Positions 37,806-47,122 are shown, numbered from the stretch's first letter. The stretch: DNA of 64,000 bases from Aeromonas bestiarum (GCF_000819745.1 NZ_CDDA01000032.1:1-64000); one strand, 5' to 3'. The notes: generated from the letters alone by a model not told the origin. Made by a program: numbers and translations.

Positions 37806-38330
37806 TTAAAACCGGTATTCGATATGAAGGGAGTGACTATCCAGACCCGGGTTCTGCTCATACATGTTGGCGTTGGACATGTGCTCATACTGATAGCCAA
37901 TCAGCCAGTTGCTGGTGATTGCATAGCCAAGACCGATACCGGTGGAAAACTGGAAAGGACCGCCGTAATCCTTGAAGCCATTGCCACGATGACCAAACTC
38001 ATGGTCCGCCAGCCAGAGCACCTCAGCCGGCAGCCAGACCACCCAGTTACCCCACAGGCATTCGGCGCGAGCACCCGTGCCCAGCCTGGCGGTGTTCTCA
38101 TCCCCCACCTTCAGCATGCCTCCCCGTACGCCGAGACCAAACTGGCAGCCTGAATCACCCCAGCGCCAGAACATGTGATGAAATTTCACGTCAGCAGTAA
38201 AGATGTCGAGCTTCTCGCTCTCGGCAGGTGTACCCAATTGCAGTGCAACAATATCGTCATTGGCGATTGCCCCTGAACTCGCGACCAACGAAGCCAGCAG
38301 TCCTGAGAGCAAGAGAGTGTTAGCGTCCAT
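37806..38330 (-). CDS. PagL-like lipid A 3-O-deacylase (acyloxyacyl hydrolase family)
   Basis: A 174-residue outer-membrane beta-barrel protein with a signal peptide (LLLSGLLASLVASSGAIA). The C terminus has the PagL signature: HMSNANMYEQNPGLDSHSL followed by the aromatic end YRF. The candidate catalytic His150 and Ser152 are in place, with an acidic residue (D164) 12 positions after the serine. PagL enzymes remove the 3-O-acyl chain from lipid A in the outer membrane. It lies next to the capsule locus but is transcribed away from it. Confidence 0.82.
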   Translation of the reverse strand: MDANTLLLSGLLASLVASSGAIANDDIVALQLGTPAESEKLDIFTADVKFHHMFWRWGDSGCQFGLGVRGGMLKVGDENTARLGTGARAECLWGNWVVWLPAEVLWLADHEFGHRGNGFKDYGGPFQFSTGIGLGYAITSNWLIGYQYEHMSNANMYEQNPGLDSHSLHIEYRF

Positions 38331-38746
38331 GTCCCCTCCTACATCCTTGTTATCTATGGTGCCATCCGAACGGGCACATATCAGGAATAGTCAGTGGGAT
38401 AGGGTCTTGTCAACGCGATGGATAAAACTAAAAAAATCATCATTTCAGGATAAATAGTCTAGCAATGAAGAGTGATCCCCCCTTAAATTCAGAACAAAAA
38501 ACGACCTCAGATCAATTATTAACCAATCAAGAGTGATATTAAAAATTGGCGTTCTGCCGACTAAAAGCACGACTAAAAGTAGGGTCTATAACGCATAAAA
38601 CCTATGTAAGAAATATCTTAATTAGTCGTTTTTTATCCAAAAATACTCATAAAACAACTATTATCAATTACTGAACAAACAAAAAATCACTTATAAAACA
38701 ATCAGTTAAATGAATTCTTTAATGTTAAACAACTGGCTATTATGTA

Positions 38747-38775
38747 TTGACTCAATCGCACCTGATAAGTAATAT
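38747..38775 (+). promoter_or_regulatory. Sigma-70 promoter of the capsule operon
   Basis: TTGACT and TAATAT separated by 17 bases, close to the sigma-70 consensus with ideal spacing. Predicted start near 38782, about 370 bases before kpsM. Confidence 0.65.
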
Positions 38776-38842
38776 GCGGCACAAACAAAATAAAGCATGA
38801 TGCACGTCACAGATTGACGCGCAGAGGGCACGGGGTAATCAA

Positions 38843-38855
38843 CCTGCATAGCAGG
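38843..38855. repeat. Inverted repeat CCTGC-ATA-GCAGG in the capsule leader
   Basis: Perfect 5-bp arms around three bases, nine bases upstream of the larger palindrome at 38864-38884. It could be an operator or an RNA hairpin in the leader. Confidence 0.5.
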
Positions 38856-38863
38856 ATAATTTT

Positions 38864-38884
38864 CTGAACAACATTGTTGTTCAG
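38864..38884. repeat. Perfect 10-bp-arm palindrome in the capsule leader
   Basis: Arms CTGAACAACA and TGTTGTTCAG around a single T: 21 bases with perfect dyad symmetry. No T-tract follows, so it is not an ordinary terminator. A dimeric regulator binding site downstream of the predicted start, or a leader hairpin ahead of the ops-like element, are the main options. Confidence 0.65.
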
Positions 38885-38957
38885 CGCCCTCCTATTGACC
38901 TCATGTTTTCAAAAAACACAAATTGATTGTTTTCAGAACGGGGCCTTGTCATTTCCG

Positions 38958-38966
38958 TGCGGTAGC
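38958..38966 (+). promoter_or_regulatory. ops-like element (RfaH recruitment site)
   Basis: TGCGGTAGC matches the ops core GGCGGTAGC in eight of nine positions, including the whole GCGGTAGC that forms the exposed non-template hairpin recognised by RfaH. It is transcribed, about 180 bases after the predicted start and 190 before kpsM, a normal location for ops in long capsule operons. No complete JUMPstart sequence was found. Confidence 0.6.
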
Positions 38967-39155
38967 CATGGTGAAAATTTATCTTTCCTCACCAAAAATG
39001 AAACCATTCCACAACAAAAAACCAACAATCAATTTCATTGCCATTCTGGACACAGAAGTCGGCCGCTACATTTGCATCGAACACACATGGTAGACTCGCG
39101 CCTCGCTTGATTCAGCAAGACAACGCCACTCCATTTTGCAAGAAAAGACCAACCA

Positions 39156-39956
39156 TTGAACAAGCCAATTTTATCCAGCCAACATCGTTCGCCCATGACA
39201 GTGCTGAAAGATGTCACCTTCGGCTTGCTGATGCGGGAACTCAAGACCCGTTTCGGCAGCTATCGCATGGGCTACACATGGGCTGTGCTCGACCCTCTGC
39301 TCGCTATTTCTGTGTTCTGCTTCATCTTCGGGATGCGAGAGCGCAGCGGCTTTGGCGGGGTCGAAGCGCCCGTGTTTATCGCGGCGGGTTATCTGCCATT
39401 TATGATGTTTCAAAACGTGGTTGGCCAATTGCAATCTGCGGTCAGTGCCAACAAGGGGCTGTTCTGCTATCGACAGGTGACCCCCTTTGCCACCCTGTTC
39501 TCCCGCTTCTTGCTGGAAACCCTGATCGGCGTGCTGGTGGCCTTTGTGCTGATCCTGGGGCTGATGTGGTTCGGTTTTGACGCCATGCCAGCAGATCCGT
39601 TGGCCGTACTGACGGGGTATGGTCTGCTGATGCTTTTCTCCTTTGCACTGGGAACCTTGTTCTGCATCGTTACCTCCCTCTCCGAGGAGGCTAGAAAGCT
39701 CATCCCCATTCTGATGCGCCCCATGATGTGGATCTCGGCAGTATTCTTCCCGCTGGCCAGCGTCCCCCAGAGCTATCAGCACCTGCTGCTGTGGAACCCT
39801 ATCGTGCACGCCCTGGAGCTTATCCGCTCGGGCTGGATTGCCGGTTTTCAGACCCAGGGGGGCAGTTGGTCTTATCTGGTGAGCATTACTCTAATCTTGC
39901 TCACATTCGCCATGAGTGCCTATCGCCTCAGCCATCGACGACTCATAGCAAGCTGA
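39156..39956 (+). CDS. kpsM: Capsule export ABC transporter permease
   Basis: A 266-residue ABC-2 permease (KpsM/BexB/CtrC) that moves lipid-linked capsule across the inner membrane. The motif LLMRELKTRFGSYRMGYTWAV near the N terminus and about six membrane helices are typical. The start is unsettled: TTG at 39156 gives the usual BexB-like length, while ATG at 39195 gives 253 residues; neither has a strong ribosome-binding site. First gene of the capsule operon, four bases before kpsT. Confidence 0.94.
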   Translation: MNKPILSSQHRSPMTVLKDVTFGLLMRELKTRFGSYRMGYTWAVLDPLLAISVFCFIFGMRERSGFGGVEAPVFIAAGYLPFMMFQNVVGQLQSAVSANKGLFCYRQVTPFATLFSRFLLETLIGVLVAFVLILGLMWFGFDAMPADPLAVLTGYGLLMLFSFALGTLFCIVTSLSEEARKLIPILMRPMMWISAVFFPLASVPQSYQHLLLWNPIVHALELIRSGWIAGFQTQGGSWSYLVSITLILLTFAMSAYRLSHRRLIAS

Positions 39957-39960
39957 CAAC

Positions 39961-40611
39961 ATGATCACTCTGGATAACGTCTCGAAATACTACCCGACCA
40001 AGTTTGGCCGCCATTACGTCCTGAAAGATGTCAGCTTTACCCTGCCGGGAGATCGCAATATCGGCATTCTGGGGGCAAATGGTGCAGGCAAGTCGACCCT
40101 GCTGCGCCTGCTCGGCGGCATGGACATGCCCAACCAGGGCAAGGTGATCCGCCACAGCCGGGTATCCTGGCCACTGGCCCTGAGCGGCGGCTTTCAGGGC
40201 AGCATGACGGGGCGTGAAAATACCCGCTTCGTCTGCCGCATTCATGGGGTACACGACACGACCGAGGTCGAGGAGTGGGTGAAGGAGTTCTCGGAGATTG
40301 GCCAGCACTATGAGCTGCCCATCAAGGGCTATTCGAGCGGGATGAAATCCAAGTTCTCCTTCGCCGTCAGCATGGCCTTCGATTTTGATATTTACCTGAC
40401 CGACGAGATCACCTCGGTGGGGGATGCCAGATTCAGACAGAAATGCATCGATGTCTTCACCCAGAAACGGGAGACCGCCAGCCTGATCATGGTTTCCCAC
40501 GACATGAAGACGCTGCGCCAACAGTGCGACATGGGCATAGTGCTGCAAAACGGGCAGCTGACCCTGCACGATGACATCGAAGACGCCATCGCCATATATC
40601 AAACGCTCTGA
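39961..40611 (+). CDS. kpsT: Capsule export ABC transporter ATPase
   Basis: A 216-residue ATPase partner of KpsM. Walker A is GANGAGKST, the signature region is YSSGMKSKFSFAVSMAF, and Walker B is FDIYLTDEI, all as in KpsT/BexA. It provides energy for capsule export at the cytoplasmic face. Four bases after kpsM; its stop overlaps the first possible start of kpsE. Confidence 0.97.
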   Translation: MITLDNVSKYYPTKFGRHYVLKDVSFTLPGDRNIGILGANGAGKSTLLRLLGGMDMPNQGKVIRHSRVSWPLALSGGFQGSMTGRENTRFVCRIHGVHDTTEVEEWVKEFSEIGQHYELPIKGYSSGMKSKFSFAVSMAFDFDIYLTDEITSVGDARFRQKCIDVFTQKRETASLIMVSHDMKTLRQQCDMGIVLQNGQLTLHDDIEDAIAIYQTL

Positions 40612-40643
40612 TGTTTCATTTTCAAGTATTTCCACGGACCTTT

Positions 40644-41837
40644 ATGACCAAAGCCACTTTGACCGCCCTGCTTGAACGCAAGCTGCGTAAATTCAAGCGC
40701 GACCCCAAGCTGTTTCTTATCGACTCCAAGGGTTATCGGGTTGCCCACCACTCCTGGAAAAAAGCCATCAAGCTTGGCAGTTTTCTCTGGGTGGTAGTCT
40801 GCTTCAGCCTGGCCACTCTCTATTACGGTACTCTTGCCAGCGATCGCTATGTCAGCCAGGCGAGTCTCATCATCAAGCAGGCCGATCAGCTCAAGATGCT
40901 GCCGGATGCCCTCTCCATGCTGGGGCTTGGGGGCAGCAATCATCAGGATGTGTTGGTGATCCAGGAGTACCTCAAGTCCTGGGATATGCTCAACACCCTG
41001 GATAAAGAGCTGCAACTGAAAAAACACTTTCAGAGCGACAGTGCCGATATGTTCTCGCGCCTGCCGGCAGATGCCACCCGCGAAGAGTTTTTGGCATTTT
41101 ATCGGGATCACCTCACCGTCAGTCTGGATGAACTCTCCGGGGTACTGACCGTCAGCCTGCAAGCCTTCGAGCCTGACTATGCCAAACAGGTTGTTAGCCT
41201 GATGCTCAAGGAGAGCGAAGGTTTTATCAACCGGTTGAGCCGTCAGGTGGCGATGGAGCAGCTCAAATTCGTGGAAACCGAAGTGGCCCGCTCACACGAG
41301 CGACTGCTCAGTGAACGGGAAAAGATGCTGGCCTTCCAGAACCAGCACCAGCTGATGAGCCCGGAAGCCACCAGTACCGCCATGATGGGGGTGGTGTCGG
41401 AACTCGAAGCAGAACTGGTGCGCCAGGATGCCGAACTCAAGCGACTGCAAATCTACATGAACCCCAATGCCCCTGACGTGGTGGCAGTAAAAGACAGGGT
41501 CGATGCCCTCACCCGCCAGCTGGCGCAAGAAAAGAAGCGCCTGACCGGCAGCGAGAAGCAGTCCCTCAACGAGGTCAATGCCGACTATCAGGCGGTGCAG
41601 GTTCAAACCCAGCTGGCGGCCGATGTCTACAAAACGGGTCTGGTCAGCATGGAGCAGGCTCGCGTCGAAGCCTATCGCAAATTGAAACACCTGCTGGTGG
41701 TGAGCCAGCCGACTCAGGCCGAAGAGGCCGAATATCCCCGTCGTCTCTACAATCTGGCCACCATAGGCGTTCTGCTTTGCCTTTTCTACGGCCTGGTCGT
41801 GATGGGTCTTGCCACCCTGCGCGAACATCAGGACTGA
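40644..41837 (+). CDS. kpsE: Capsule export inner-membrane protein KpsE
   Basis: A 397-residue polysaccharide co-polymerase-type protein with one membrane helix near each end (FLWVVVCFSLATLYYG; TIGVLLCLFYGLVVMGLA) and a long periplasmic coiled coil between them. KpsE spans the periplasm and links the ABC transporter to the outer-membrane KpsD. The start could also be the ATG at 40611, which overlaps the kpsT stop (TGATG). E. coli KpsE has 382 residues. Confidence 0.93.
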   Translation: MTKATLTALLERKLRKFKRDPKLFLIDSKGYRVAHHSWKKAIKLGSFLWVVVCFSLATLYYGTLASDRYVSQASLIIKQADQLKMLPDALSMLGLGGSNHQDVLVIQEYLKSWDMLNTLDKELQLKKHFQSDSADMFSRLPADATREEFLAFYRDHLTVSLDELSGVLTVSLQAFEPDYAKQVVSLMLKESEGFINRLSRQVAMEQLKFVETEVARSHERLLSEREKMLAFQNQHQLMSPEATSTAMMGVVSELEAELVRQDAELKRLQIYMNPNAPDVVAVKDRVDALTRQLAQEKKRLTGSEKQSLNEVNADYQAVQVQTQLAADVYKTGLVSMEQARVEAYRKLKHLLVVSQPTQAEEAEYPRRLYNLATIGVLLCLFYGLVVMGLATLREHQD

Positions 41838-41844
41838 CAGGAGT

Positions 41845-43503
41845 ATGTCGTTGAATACCTTCTTTACTAGATCACTGAATATCAAGCCGAGTCTGCTGGC
41901 TCTGAGTCTGGGCCTCTTGTTGCAACCCGCTTATGCCCTGGAGATCTCCCAAGAAGGGGCTCCGGTGCGCAAGGTCATCACGGATACCCAGACTCGGGAT
42001 CCTGTGTTTGGCAACTGGCTGTTTCGCGGTGAGTTTGCCCGTGAATCCTTCAATGGCTTCAACCCGGATTACCGCATCGCCATCGGCGATCGCCTGCAGG
42101 TGCAGCTGTGGGGGGGGGTCGAGTTTGATCAACCCCTGACCGTCGATCACCAGGGCAATATCTTCCTGCCCAAGGTGGGCCCCATCAAGGTGGCCGGGGT
42201 TCGCAACGAGCAACTGAACGACACCCTGCTCGGCGCCGTCACCACCGTCTATCAGAAGAATGTCAGCGTCTATGCCACCCTGGACGTGAGTCAACCGGTC
42301 AAGATCTTCGTGACCGGTTTTGTCAAACAACCGGGGCTGTTTGCCGGCCAGTCTGGCGACTCCATCCTCTACTTCCTCGACAAGGCTGGCGGTATCGCCC
42401 CCGAGCGCGGCAGCTATCTGGATGTGGCCCTCAAGCGCAATGGCCAGACCCTGCGCCACTACAACCTCTACCAGTTCCTGGTCAATGGCACCCTGCTGCC
42501 GACCCAGCTGCGCGATGGCGACATCATAGTGGTGGCGCCGCTGCGTTATCAGACCACGGTGCGCGGCAAGGTGGCGAATGCCAACAAGTTCGAGCTGAGC
42601 AAGCCCCATGTCACCCTGGCCGAGCTGATGCAAATGGCCAGTCCCGATCCCGATGCCACTCATATTCGGGTGAGCCGCAATCAGGGGGAAGATATTCGCA
42701 TGGATTACTACCCCATCAATGATGAGCAGCTCGCCAGCCACATGGTCAGCTCGGGCGATACGGTGGAAGTGATCGCCGACAAACGCTATGCCTCCATAGC
42801 AGTGCGGGTTGAAGGGGAACACGACAGCGCGCAGGAGTATGTGCTCAAGTACGGTGCCCGTCTCGGCGACATCCTCAACGGCCTGAAACTGACCCAGGAT
42901 GCGGACCTGAGCGCCATCCAGCTCTATCGCGAGTCGGTCAAGGTGCGCCAGAAGGAGATGTTGAACTCCTCACTCAAGGCGCTGGAGGCCAGTATCCTGA
43001 CCGCCCGCTCCTCCTCCGAGGGGGAAGCCAAGCTGCGCAACAGCGAAGCCCAACTGCTGATGCAGTGGGTTGAGCGCGCCAAGGATATTCAACCCAACGG
43101 TCAGGTGGTGCTGGCCAATGGCACCAATATGGAAGATGTGCGGCTCGAACCGGGCGATATCATCCGCATTCCGCGCCAGACCAACCTCATCATGGTGCAC
43201 GGCGATGTCATGTTCCCGAATGCCATCCTGATGGACAACAAACGTACCGTGGCCGATTACATCAATCTGGCTGGCGGCTTTACCCAGAAAGCCAGCAACT
43301 CCCGTATTTTGTTGCTGCATCGTGATGGCACCTTCAGCCAGATCGAGAAGAGCGATCTGGAAAATAAAGATATCACCATCAAGCCGGGTGACGAGATCTT
43401 CGTTCTGCCGCAGGTCGATACCAAGTCACTGCAGATCACCAAGGATATTACCGAGGTGCTCTATCAAATCGCCATTTCGGCCAGAGCCCTGGTGCTCTTG
43501 TAA
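41845..43503 (+). CDS. kpsD: Capsule polysaccharide export protein KpsD
   Basis: A 552-residue periplasmic/outer-membrane polysaccharide export protein with a signal peptide (LLALSLGLLLQPAYA). It has a Poly_export domain (YRIAIGDRLQVQLWGGVEF) followed by SLBB domains; KpsD of E. coli is 558 residues. The start follows AGGAG. A (G)9 run at 42110-42118 encodes the WGGV turn of the export domain and would frameshift the gene if its length changed. The present sequence is intact. Confidence 0.95.
   Translation: MSLNTFFTRSLNIKPSLLALSLGLLLQPAYALEISQEGAPVRKVITDTQTRDPVFGNWLFRGEFARESFNGFNPDYRIAIGDRLQVQLWGGVEFDQPLTVDHQGNIFLPKVGPIKVAGVRNEQLNDTLLGAVTTVYQKNVSVYATLDVSQPVKIFVTGFVKQPGLFAGQSGDSILYFLDKAGGIAPERGSYLDVALKRNGQTLRHYNLYQFLVNGTLLPTQLRDGDIIVVAPLRYQTTVRGKVANANKFELSKPHVTLAELMQMASPDPDATHIRVSRNQGEDIRMDYYPINDEQLASHMVSSGDTVEVIADKRYASIAVRVEGEHDSAQEYVLKYGARLGDILNGLKLTQDADLSAIQLYRESVKVRQKEMLNSSLKALEASILTARSSSEGEAKLRNSEAQLLMQWVERAKDIQPNGQVVLANGTNMEDVRLEPGDIIRIPRQTNLIMVHGDVMFPNAILMDNKRTVADYINLAGGFTQKASNSRILLLHRDGTFSQIEKSDLENKDITIKPGDEIFVLPQVDTKSLQITKDITEVLYQIAISARALVLL
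42110..42118 (+). repeat. (G)9 mononucleotide tract in kpsD
   Basis: Nine consecutive G within the early third of kpsD, reading TGG GGG GGG GTC in frame. Tracts of this length can slip during replication; loss or gain of one G would truncate KpsD. Confidence 0.9.
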
Positions 43504-43514
43504 TAAAAAGAACC

Positions 43515-43540
43515 GGGTGGCAGTGGTTGCCACCCTATTT
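43515..43540 (+). terminator. Intra-operon hairpin after kpsD
   Basis: Eight-bp stem GGGTGGCA/TGCCACCC with loop GTGGT, followed by TATTTC. It lies 11 bases after the kpsD stop within the operon. A weak terminator or attenuator, probably overridden by RfaH. Confidence 0.55.
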
Positions 43541-44552
43541 CACCTGTGAGTCAATTCCTTTGCATAATAATAAACGACCACGTATTGCATTAGTGGCAGA
43601 CCAGTTCACGACTTTCAGCTTGGCTCCCGATGCCGACCTTATTCAGATCACACCGCTCGACTGGCAATGGAAACTCAGGTTTTTCAAACCTGATTTCCTG
43701 TTTGTTGAGTCTGCCTGGCGTGGCTACAAAAATAGCTGGCAAGGCAAGATTGCCAGTTATGCACACAGCTCGCCCAATAAACCCGAGCTGAGAAAACTGC
43801 TGGACTTTTGTCGAAAACGGAAAATAACAACCATCTTCTGGAATAAAGAGGATCCATTTCATTTCGAGCGCTTTGCCGATGCGGCGGCGCTGTTCGATGT
43901 GGTCTATACCACGGATGCCGGCTCGCTTGAACGGTACCATGCCCTCCCCCATCAGGCATTTCAGCATGTGGGAGTTCTGATGTTTGCCGCACAGCCAAGC
44001 TGGTATCAACCCGCGCTGGATGGTGAACGAGGGGCCGGGATCGCTTTTCTGGGTGGCTATTATGGCAATGAACTGGCCGAGCGCAGCAGGACGCAAGAAG
44101 ACGTGCTGTATGCGCTGCGGGACAGAGGCTTGATTATTTTCGATCGCTTCTGGCAGAAAAATAGCTGCTGCAGTTATCCGGACAAACTTCTGCCTTACTG
44201 CAAACCGGCCATTTCGCCGATCTCTGTCGCCAAGGCATATCGGCAATATCAGCTTTACTTGAATTTCAATACCATAAGTCAATCGTCAACCATGTTGTCT
44301 CGCCGGGTATTTGAATTGGCAGCGGCTGGCTGCCCCATTATCAGCACCCCTTCGGTAGCAATGGATAACATATTTGGCAAGAGTATTATCGCGGTGCAAG
44401 ATGGTACGGCGGCGCGAGATTGGTGTGTGCAATTACAAAAAGACATTCGACAAAGAAACGAATTGGGCAAGCAGGCAAGGGATATTGTGCTAGCCCAACA
44501 CACCTGGCAACACCGGCTGACGCAGTTAAACAGTGAGCTCAGCCTTTATTAA
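43527..44552 (+). CDS. Capsule glycosyltransferase, CgeB/GT1-like
   Basis: A protein of up to 341 residues resembling CgeB-type family 1 glycosyltransferases: an N-terminal lobe with FFKPDFLFVESAWRGYKNSW and KRKITTIFWNKEDPFHF, and a C-terminal lobe ending in RRVFELAAAGCPIISTPSVA, the typical donor-binding glycine/proline motif. It is expected to add a sugar during capsule repeat assembly. No ATG fits; TTG at 43527 lies in a hairpin and TTG at 43560 is an alternative. GC content is lower than in kpsD. Confidence 0.8.
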   Translation: MPPYFTCESIPLHNNKRPRIALVADQFTTFSLAPDADLIQITPLDWQWKLRFFKPDFLFVESAWRGYKNSWQGKIASYAHSSPNKPELRKLLDFCRKRKITTIFWNKEDPFHFERFADAAALFDVVYTTDAGSLERYHALPHQAFQHVGVLMFAAQPSWYQPALDGERGAGIAFLGGYYGNELAERSRTQEDVLYALRDRGLIIFDRFWQKNSCCSYPDKLLPYCKPAISPISVAKAYRQYQLYLNFNTISQSSTMLSRRVFELAAAGCPIISTPSVAMDNIFGKSIIAVQDGTAARDWCVQLQKDIRQRNELGKQARDIVLAQHTWQHRLTQLNSELSLY

Positions 44553-44604
44553 GTAGTTTCGGGACAATACATAAAACCAATTAACTCACACGGGAGTGAT
44601 TATT

Positions 44605-45780
44605 ATGCCTATGAAAGCGCAGCGGGTTTTGATTGTGTTTGGTACCAGACCGGAGGCGATCAAGATGGCGCCGATCGTCAAGGCCTTCCAGGCCAATCGC
44701 AAGATTGACGTCAGAGTCTGTGTCACAGGGCAACACAGGGAGATGCTGGATCAGGTGCTCAACCTGTTCGAGATAGAGCCGGAGTATGACCTCAACATCA
44801 TGAAACCGGGTCAGGACTTGACCGATGTCACCACCGCCATTTTGCAAGGACTGAGACCCGTGTTTGCGGAGTTCAAGCCGGATCGCATTCTGGTTCACGG
44901 TGATACGGCCACCTCTTTTGCTGCCACCCTGGCGGCCTACTATCACCGCATTGCGGTCGGTCACGTTGAAGCCGGCCTTCGCACCGGCAACATCTACTCC
45001 CCCTGGCCGGAAGAGGGTATGCGTCGCCTGACTGGCGGAATTGCCGATCAACACTACACCCCGACGATCAGCTCGCTGAAAAACCTCATCATGGAAAACA
45101 TCGCCCCCGAGACCATCTTCGTGACCGGTAACTCGGTGATCGATGCCCTGATCGAGGTTTCCCACCGCATTGATAAAAACGTCGGCATGAAAGCCGAGCT
45201 GGCCAGCCGCTTCCCCTTCCTGGACAAGAGCAAGAAGCTGATCCTGGTGACCGGCCATCGCAGAGAAAACCACGGTGACGGCTTCGAGCGAATCTGCAAG
45301 GCGCTGGCAGTGTTGGCACAGCGGGACGACGTACAGATCGTCTATCCGGTACACCTCAACCCCAACGTGCAGGAACCGGTCAATCGCAACCTCAAGGGGC
45401 TCGACAATGTGCATCTGATCGAACCGCAGGATTATCTGCCCTTCGTCTATCTGATGAAACAGAGCTACCTGATCCTGACCGACTCGGGCGGCATCCAGGA
45501 AGAGGCACCGACCCTGGGCAAACCCGTGCTCTGCATGCGCGACACAACTGAGCGCCCAGCCGCCGTCAAGGCTGGCACAGTGCGTCTGGTCGGTACCTGT
45601 GATGAGACCATAGTGGCTGAGACAGTGCGTCTGCTGGACGACGAGCTGGCTTACAAGGTGATGAGCCATGCCAACAACCCCTATGGGGATGGCAAAACCA
45701 GCCAGCGTATCGTTGAGGCCGTCACTGGCATGAGCGGTGCCCTGGGCCAGCAGATTGACAGCAGCCTGCAGGTTGCCTGA
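44605..45780 (+). CDS. wecB: UDP-N-acetylglucosamine 2-epimerase
   Basis: A 391-residue non-hydrolysing epimerase that converts UDP-GlcNAc to UDP-ManNAc. Family motifs [43 protein letters not shown] and [15 protein letters not shown] are present. The start at 44605 follows GGGAG by nine bases. It sits within the serotype-specific part of the capsule locus, upstream of wecC, so it supplies precursor for the capsule here rather than necessarily for enterobacterial common antigen. Confidence 0.96.
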   Translation: MPMKAQRVLIVFGTRPEAIKMAPIVKAFQANRKIDVRVCVTGQHREMLDQVLNLFEIEPEYDLNIMKPGQDLTDVTTAILQGLRPVFAEFKPDRILVHGDTATSFAATLAAYYHRIAVGHVEAGLRTGNIYSPWPEEGMRRLTGGIADQHYTPTISSLKNLIMENIAPETIFVTGNSVIDALIEVSHRIDKNVGMKAELASRFPFLDKSKKLILVTGHRRENHGDGFERICKALAVLAQRDDVQIVYPVHLNPNVQEPVNRNLKGLDNVHLIEPQDYLPFVYLMKQSYLILTDSGGIQEEAPTLGKPVLCMRDTTERPAAVKAGTVRLVGTCDETIVAETVRLLDDELAYKVMSHANNPYGDGKTSQRIVEAVTGMSGALGQQIDSSLQVA

Positions 45781-45804
45781 TTAACGGATTACATACCTGT
45801 CTTT

Positions 45805-45836
45805 GGGGGTATGCCTGATGCCCCCTGTTTTACTAT
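45805..45836 (+). terminator. Intra-operon hairpin between wecB and wecC
   Basis: Stem GGGGGTAT/ATGCCCCC (one end pair of the inner part is a wobble) with loop GCCTG, followed by TGTTTTACTAT. It lies 25 bases after the wecB stop. The trailing TTTTACTAT is shared with the hairpin after wecC. Confidence 0.6.
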
Positions 45837-45851
45837 CGAGAGCACAAAATA

Positions 45852-47102
45852 ATGAAATTTGAAACCATCTCCGTTGTTGGCCTGGGTTATATCGGTTTGC
45901 CAACTGCCGCAGTGATCGCCAGCAACGGCATTCGTGTCGTGGGTGTGGATGTCAACCAGCATGCGGTCGATACCATCAACCAGGGCAAGATCCACATTGT
46001 CGAGCCGGGTCTGGAAGACTTGGTCAAGCAAGCCGTGCAGGATGGCCATCTGAGTGCCCACACCAGCCCGCAGAAAGCCGATGCCTTCCTGATCGCCGTG
46101 CCTACCCCGTTCAAGGGCGAGGATCATGAGCCGGATCTGAGATATATCGAGAGCGCCTCCCGTGCACTCGCTCCCATGCTGGAGAAAGGCAACCTGGTGG
46201 TGCTGGAATCCACCTCCCCGGTCGGTGCGACCGAGCAGATGGCCAAGTGGTTGGCCGAAGAGCGCAGCGATCTGACCTTCCCCCATACAGTAGCGCAAGG
46301 CCAGACCCCTGATATCTTTGTGGCGCACTGCCCGGAGCGTGTACTGCCAGGCCAGGTTATCCGTGAACTGGTCGAAAACGATCGCATCATAGGCGGCATG
46401 GACAAGGCCAGTACCGCAGCCGCCACTCAGGTCTACAAGCTGTTTGTCAAAAAGGGCGAATGCATCGCAACCGAGGCCCGCACTGCCGAGATGAGCAAGC
46501 TGACCGAGAACGCCTTCCGCGATGTCAATATCGCCTTTGCCAACGAGCTATCACTGATCTGTGACAAGCAGGGCATCAATGTGTGGGAGCTTATTTCCCT
46601 GGCCAACCGTCACCCCCGCGTCAACGTCCTGCAGCCTGGCTGCGGCGTGGGTGGTCACTGCATCGCAGTCGACCCCTGGTTTATCGTCAACCAGAACCCG
46701 GACACGGCCCGCATGATCCACCAGGCGCGTCTGGTCAACGACTACAAGCCCCAATATGTAGTGGAGCAGGTAGAAAGTGCGGTCGCCGGTATCAACAATC
46801 CGAAGATTGCCTGCCTGGGGTTGGCATTCAAGCCGGATATCGATGACTTGCGTGAAAGCCCTGCGCTGGATATCACCAAGACCCTGGCCAACAACCCGGC
46901 TTACCAGATCCTGGCGGTTGAACCCAATATTGACGCTCTGCCGGCTGCGCTGGAAAATCGTAATAACGTCAAGCTGGCATCGGTTTCTGATGCATTAAAT
47001 AATGCAGATTTAGTGCTCATCCTTGTCAAGCACAAGCAATTTATTGGCATCAACACATCTGATATCCAAAATGCAAAAATCCTAAATTTTGTTAACGCAT
47101 AA
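45852..47102 (+). CDS. wecC: UDP-N-acetyl-D-mannosamine dehydrogenase
   Basis: A 416-residue NAD-dependent dehydrogenase that oxidises UDP-ManNAc to UDP-ManNAcA. The NAD-binding motif VVGLGYIGLPTAAVIA opens the protein and the catalytic cysteine lies in LQPGCGVGGHCIAVDPWF. With wecB it predicts ManNAcA in the capsule. The last 130 bases turn abruptly AT-rich, marking the left edge of the foreign-looking cassette; the encoded C terminus still reads as a normal family end. Confidence 0.96.
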   Translation: MKFETISVVGLGYIGLPTAAVIASNGIRVVGVDVNQHAVDTINQGKIHIVEPGLEDLVKQAVQDGHLSAHTSPQKADAFLIAVPTPFKGEDHEPDLRYIESASRALAPMLEKGNLVVLESTSPVGATEQMAKWLAEERSDLTFPHTVAQGQTPDIFVAHCPERVLPGQVIRELVENDRIIGGMDKASTAAATQVYKLFVKKGECIATEARTAEMSKLTENAFRDVNIAFANELSLICDKQGINVWELISLANRHPRVNVLQPGCGVGGHCIAVDPWFIVNQNPDTARMIHQARLVNDYKPQYVVEQVESAVAGINNPKIACLGLAFKPDIDDLRESPALDITKTLANNPAYQILAVEPNIDALPAALENRNNVKLASVSDALNNADLVLILVKHKQFIGINTSDIQNAKILNFVNA

Positions 47103-47122
47103 AAACAACTTTATAAGGAAAA

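Larger units (their letters stand above)
38331..39155. other. AT-rich 825-bp leader region of the capsule locus
   Basis: No protein gene is visible. The part from about 38430 to 38900 is strikingly AT-rich against GC-rich neighbours, a composition typical of H-NS-silenced capsule promoters. It holds the promoter at 38747-38775, two inverted repeats and the ops-like element at 38958-38966. The transcript leader would be about 370 bases long. Confidence 0.7.

Noticed and set aside
44605-47102. wecB-wecC as part of an enterobacterial common antigen cluster
   Set aside because: No other ECA genes are nearby and both genes are embedded between kpsD and capsule glycosyltransferases.
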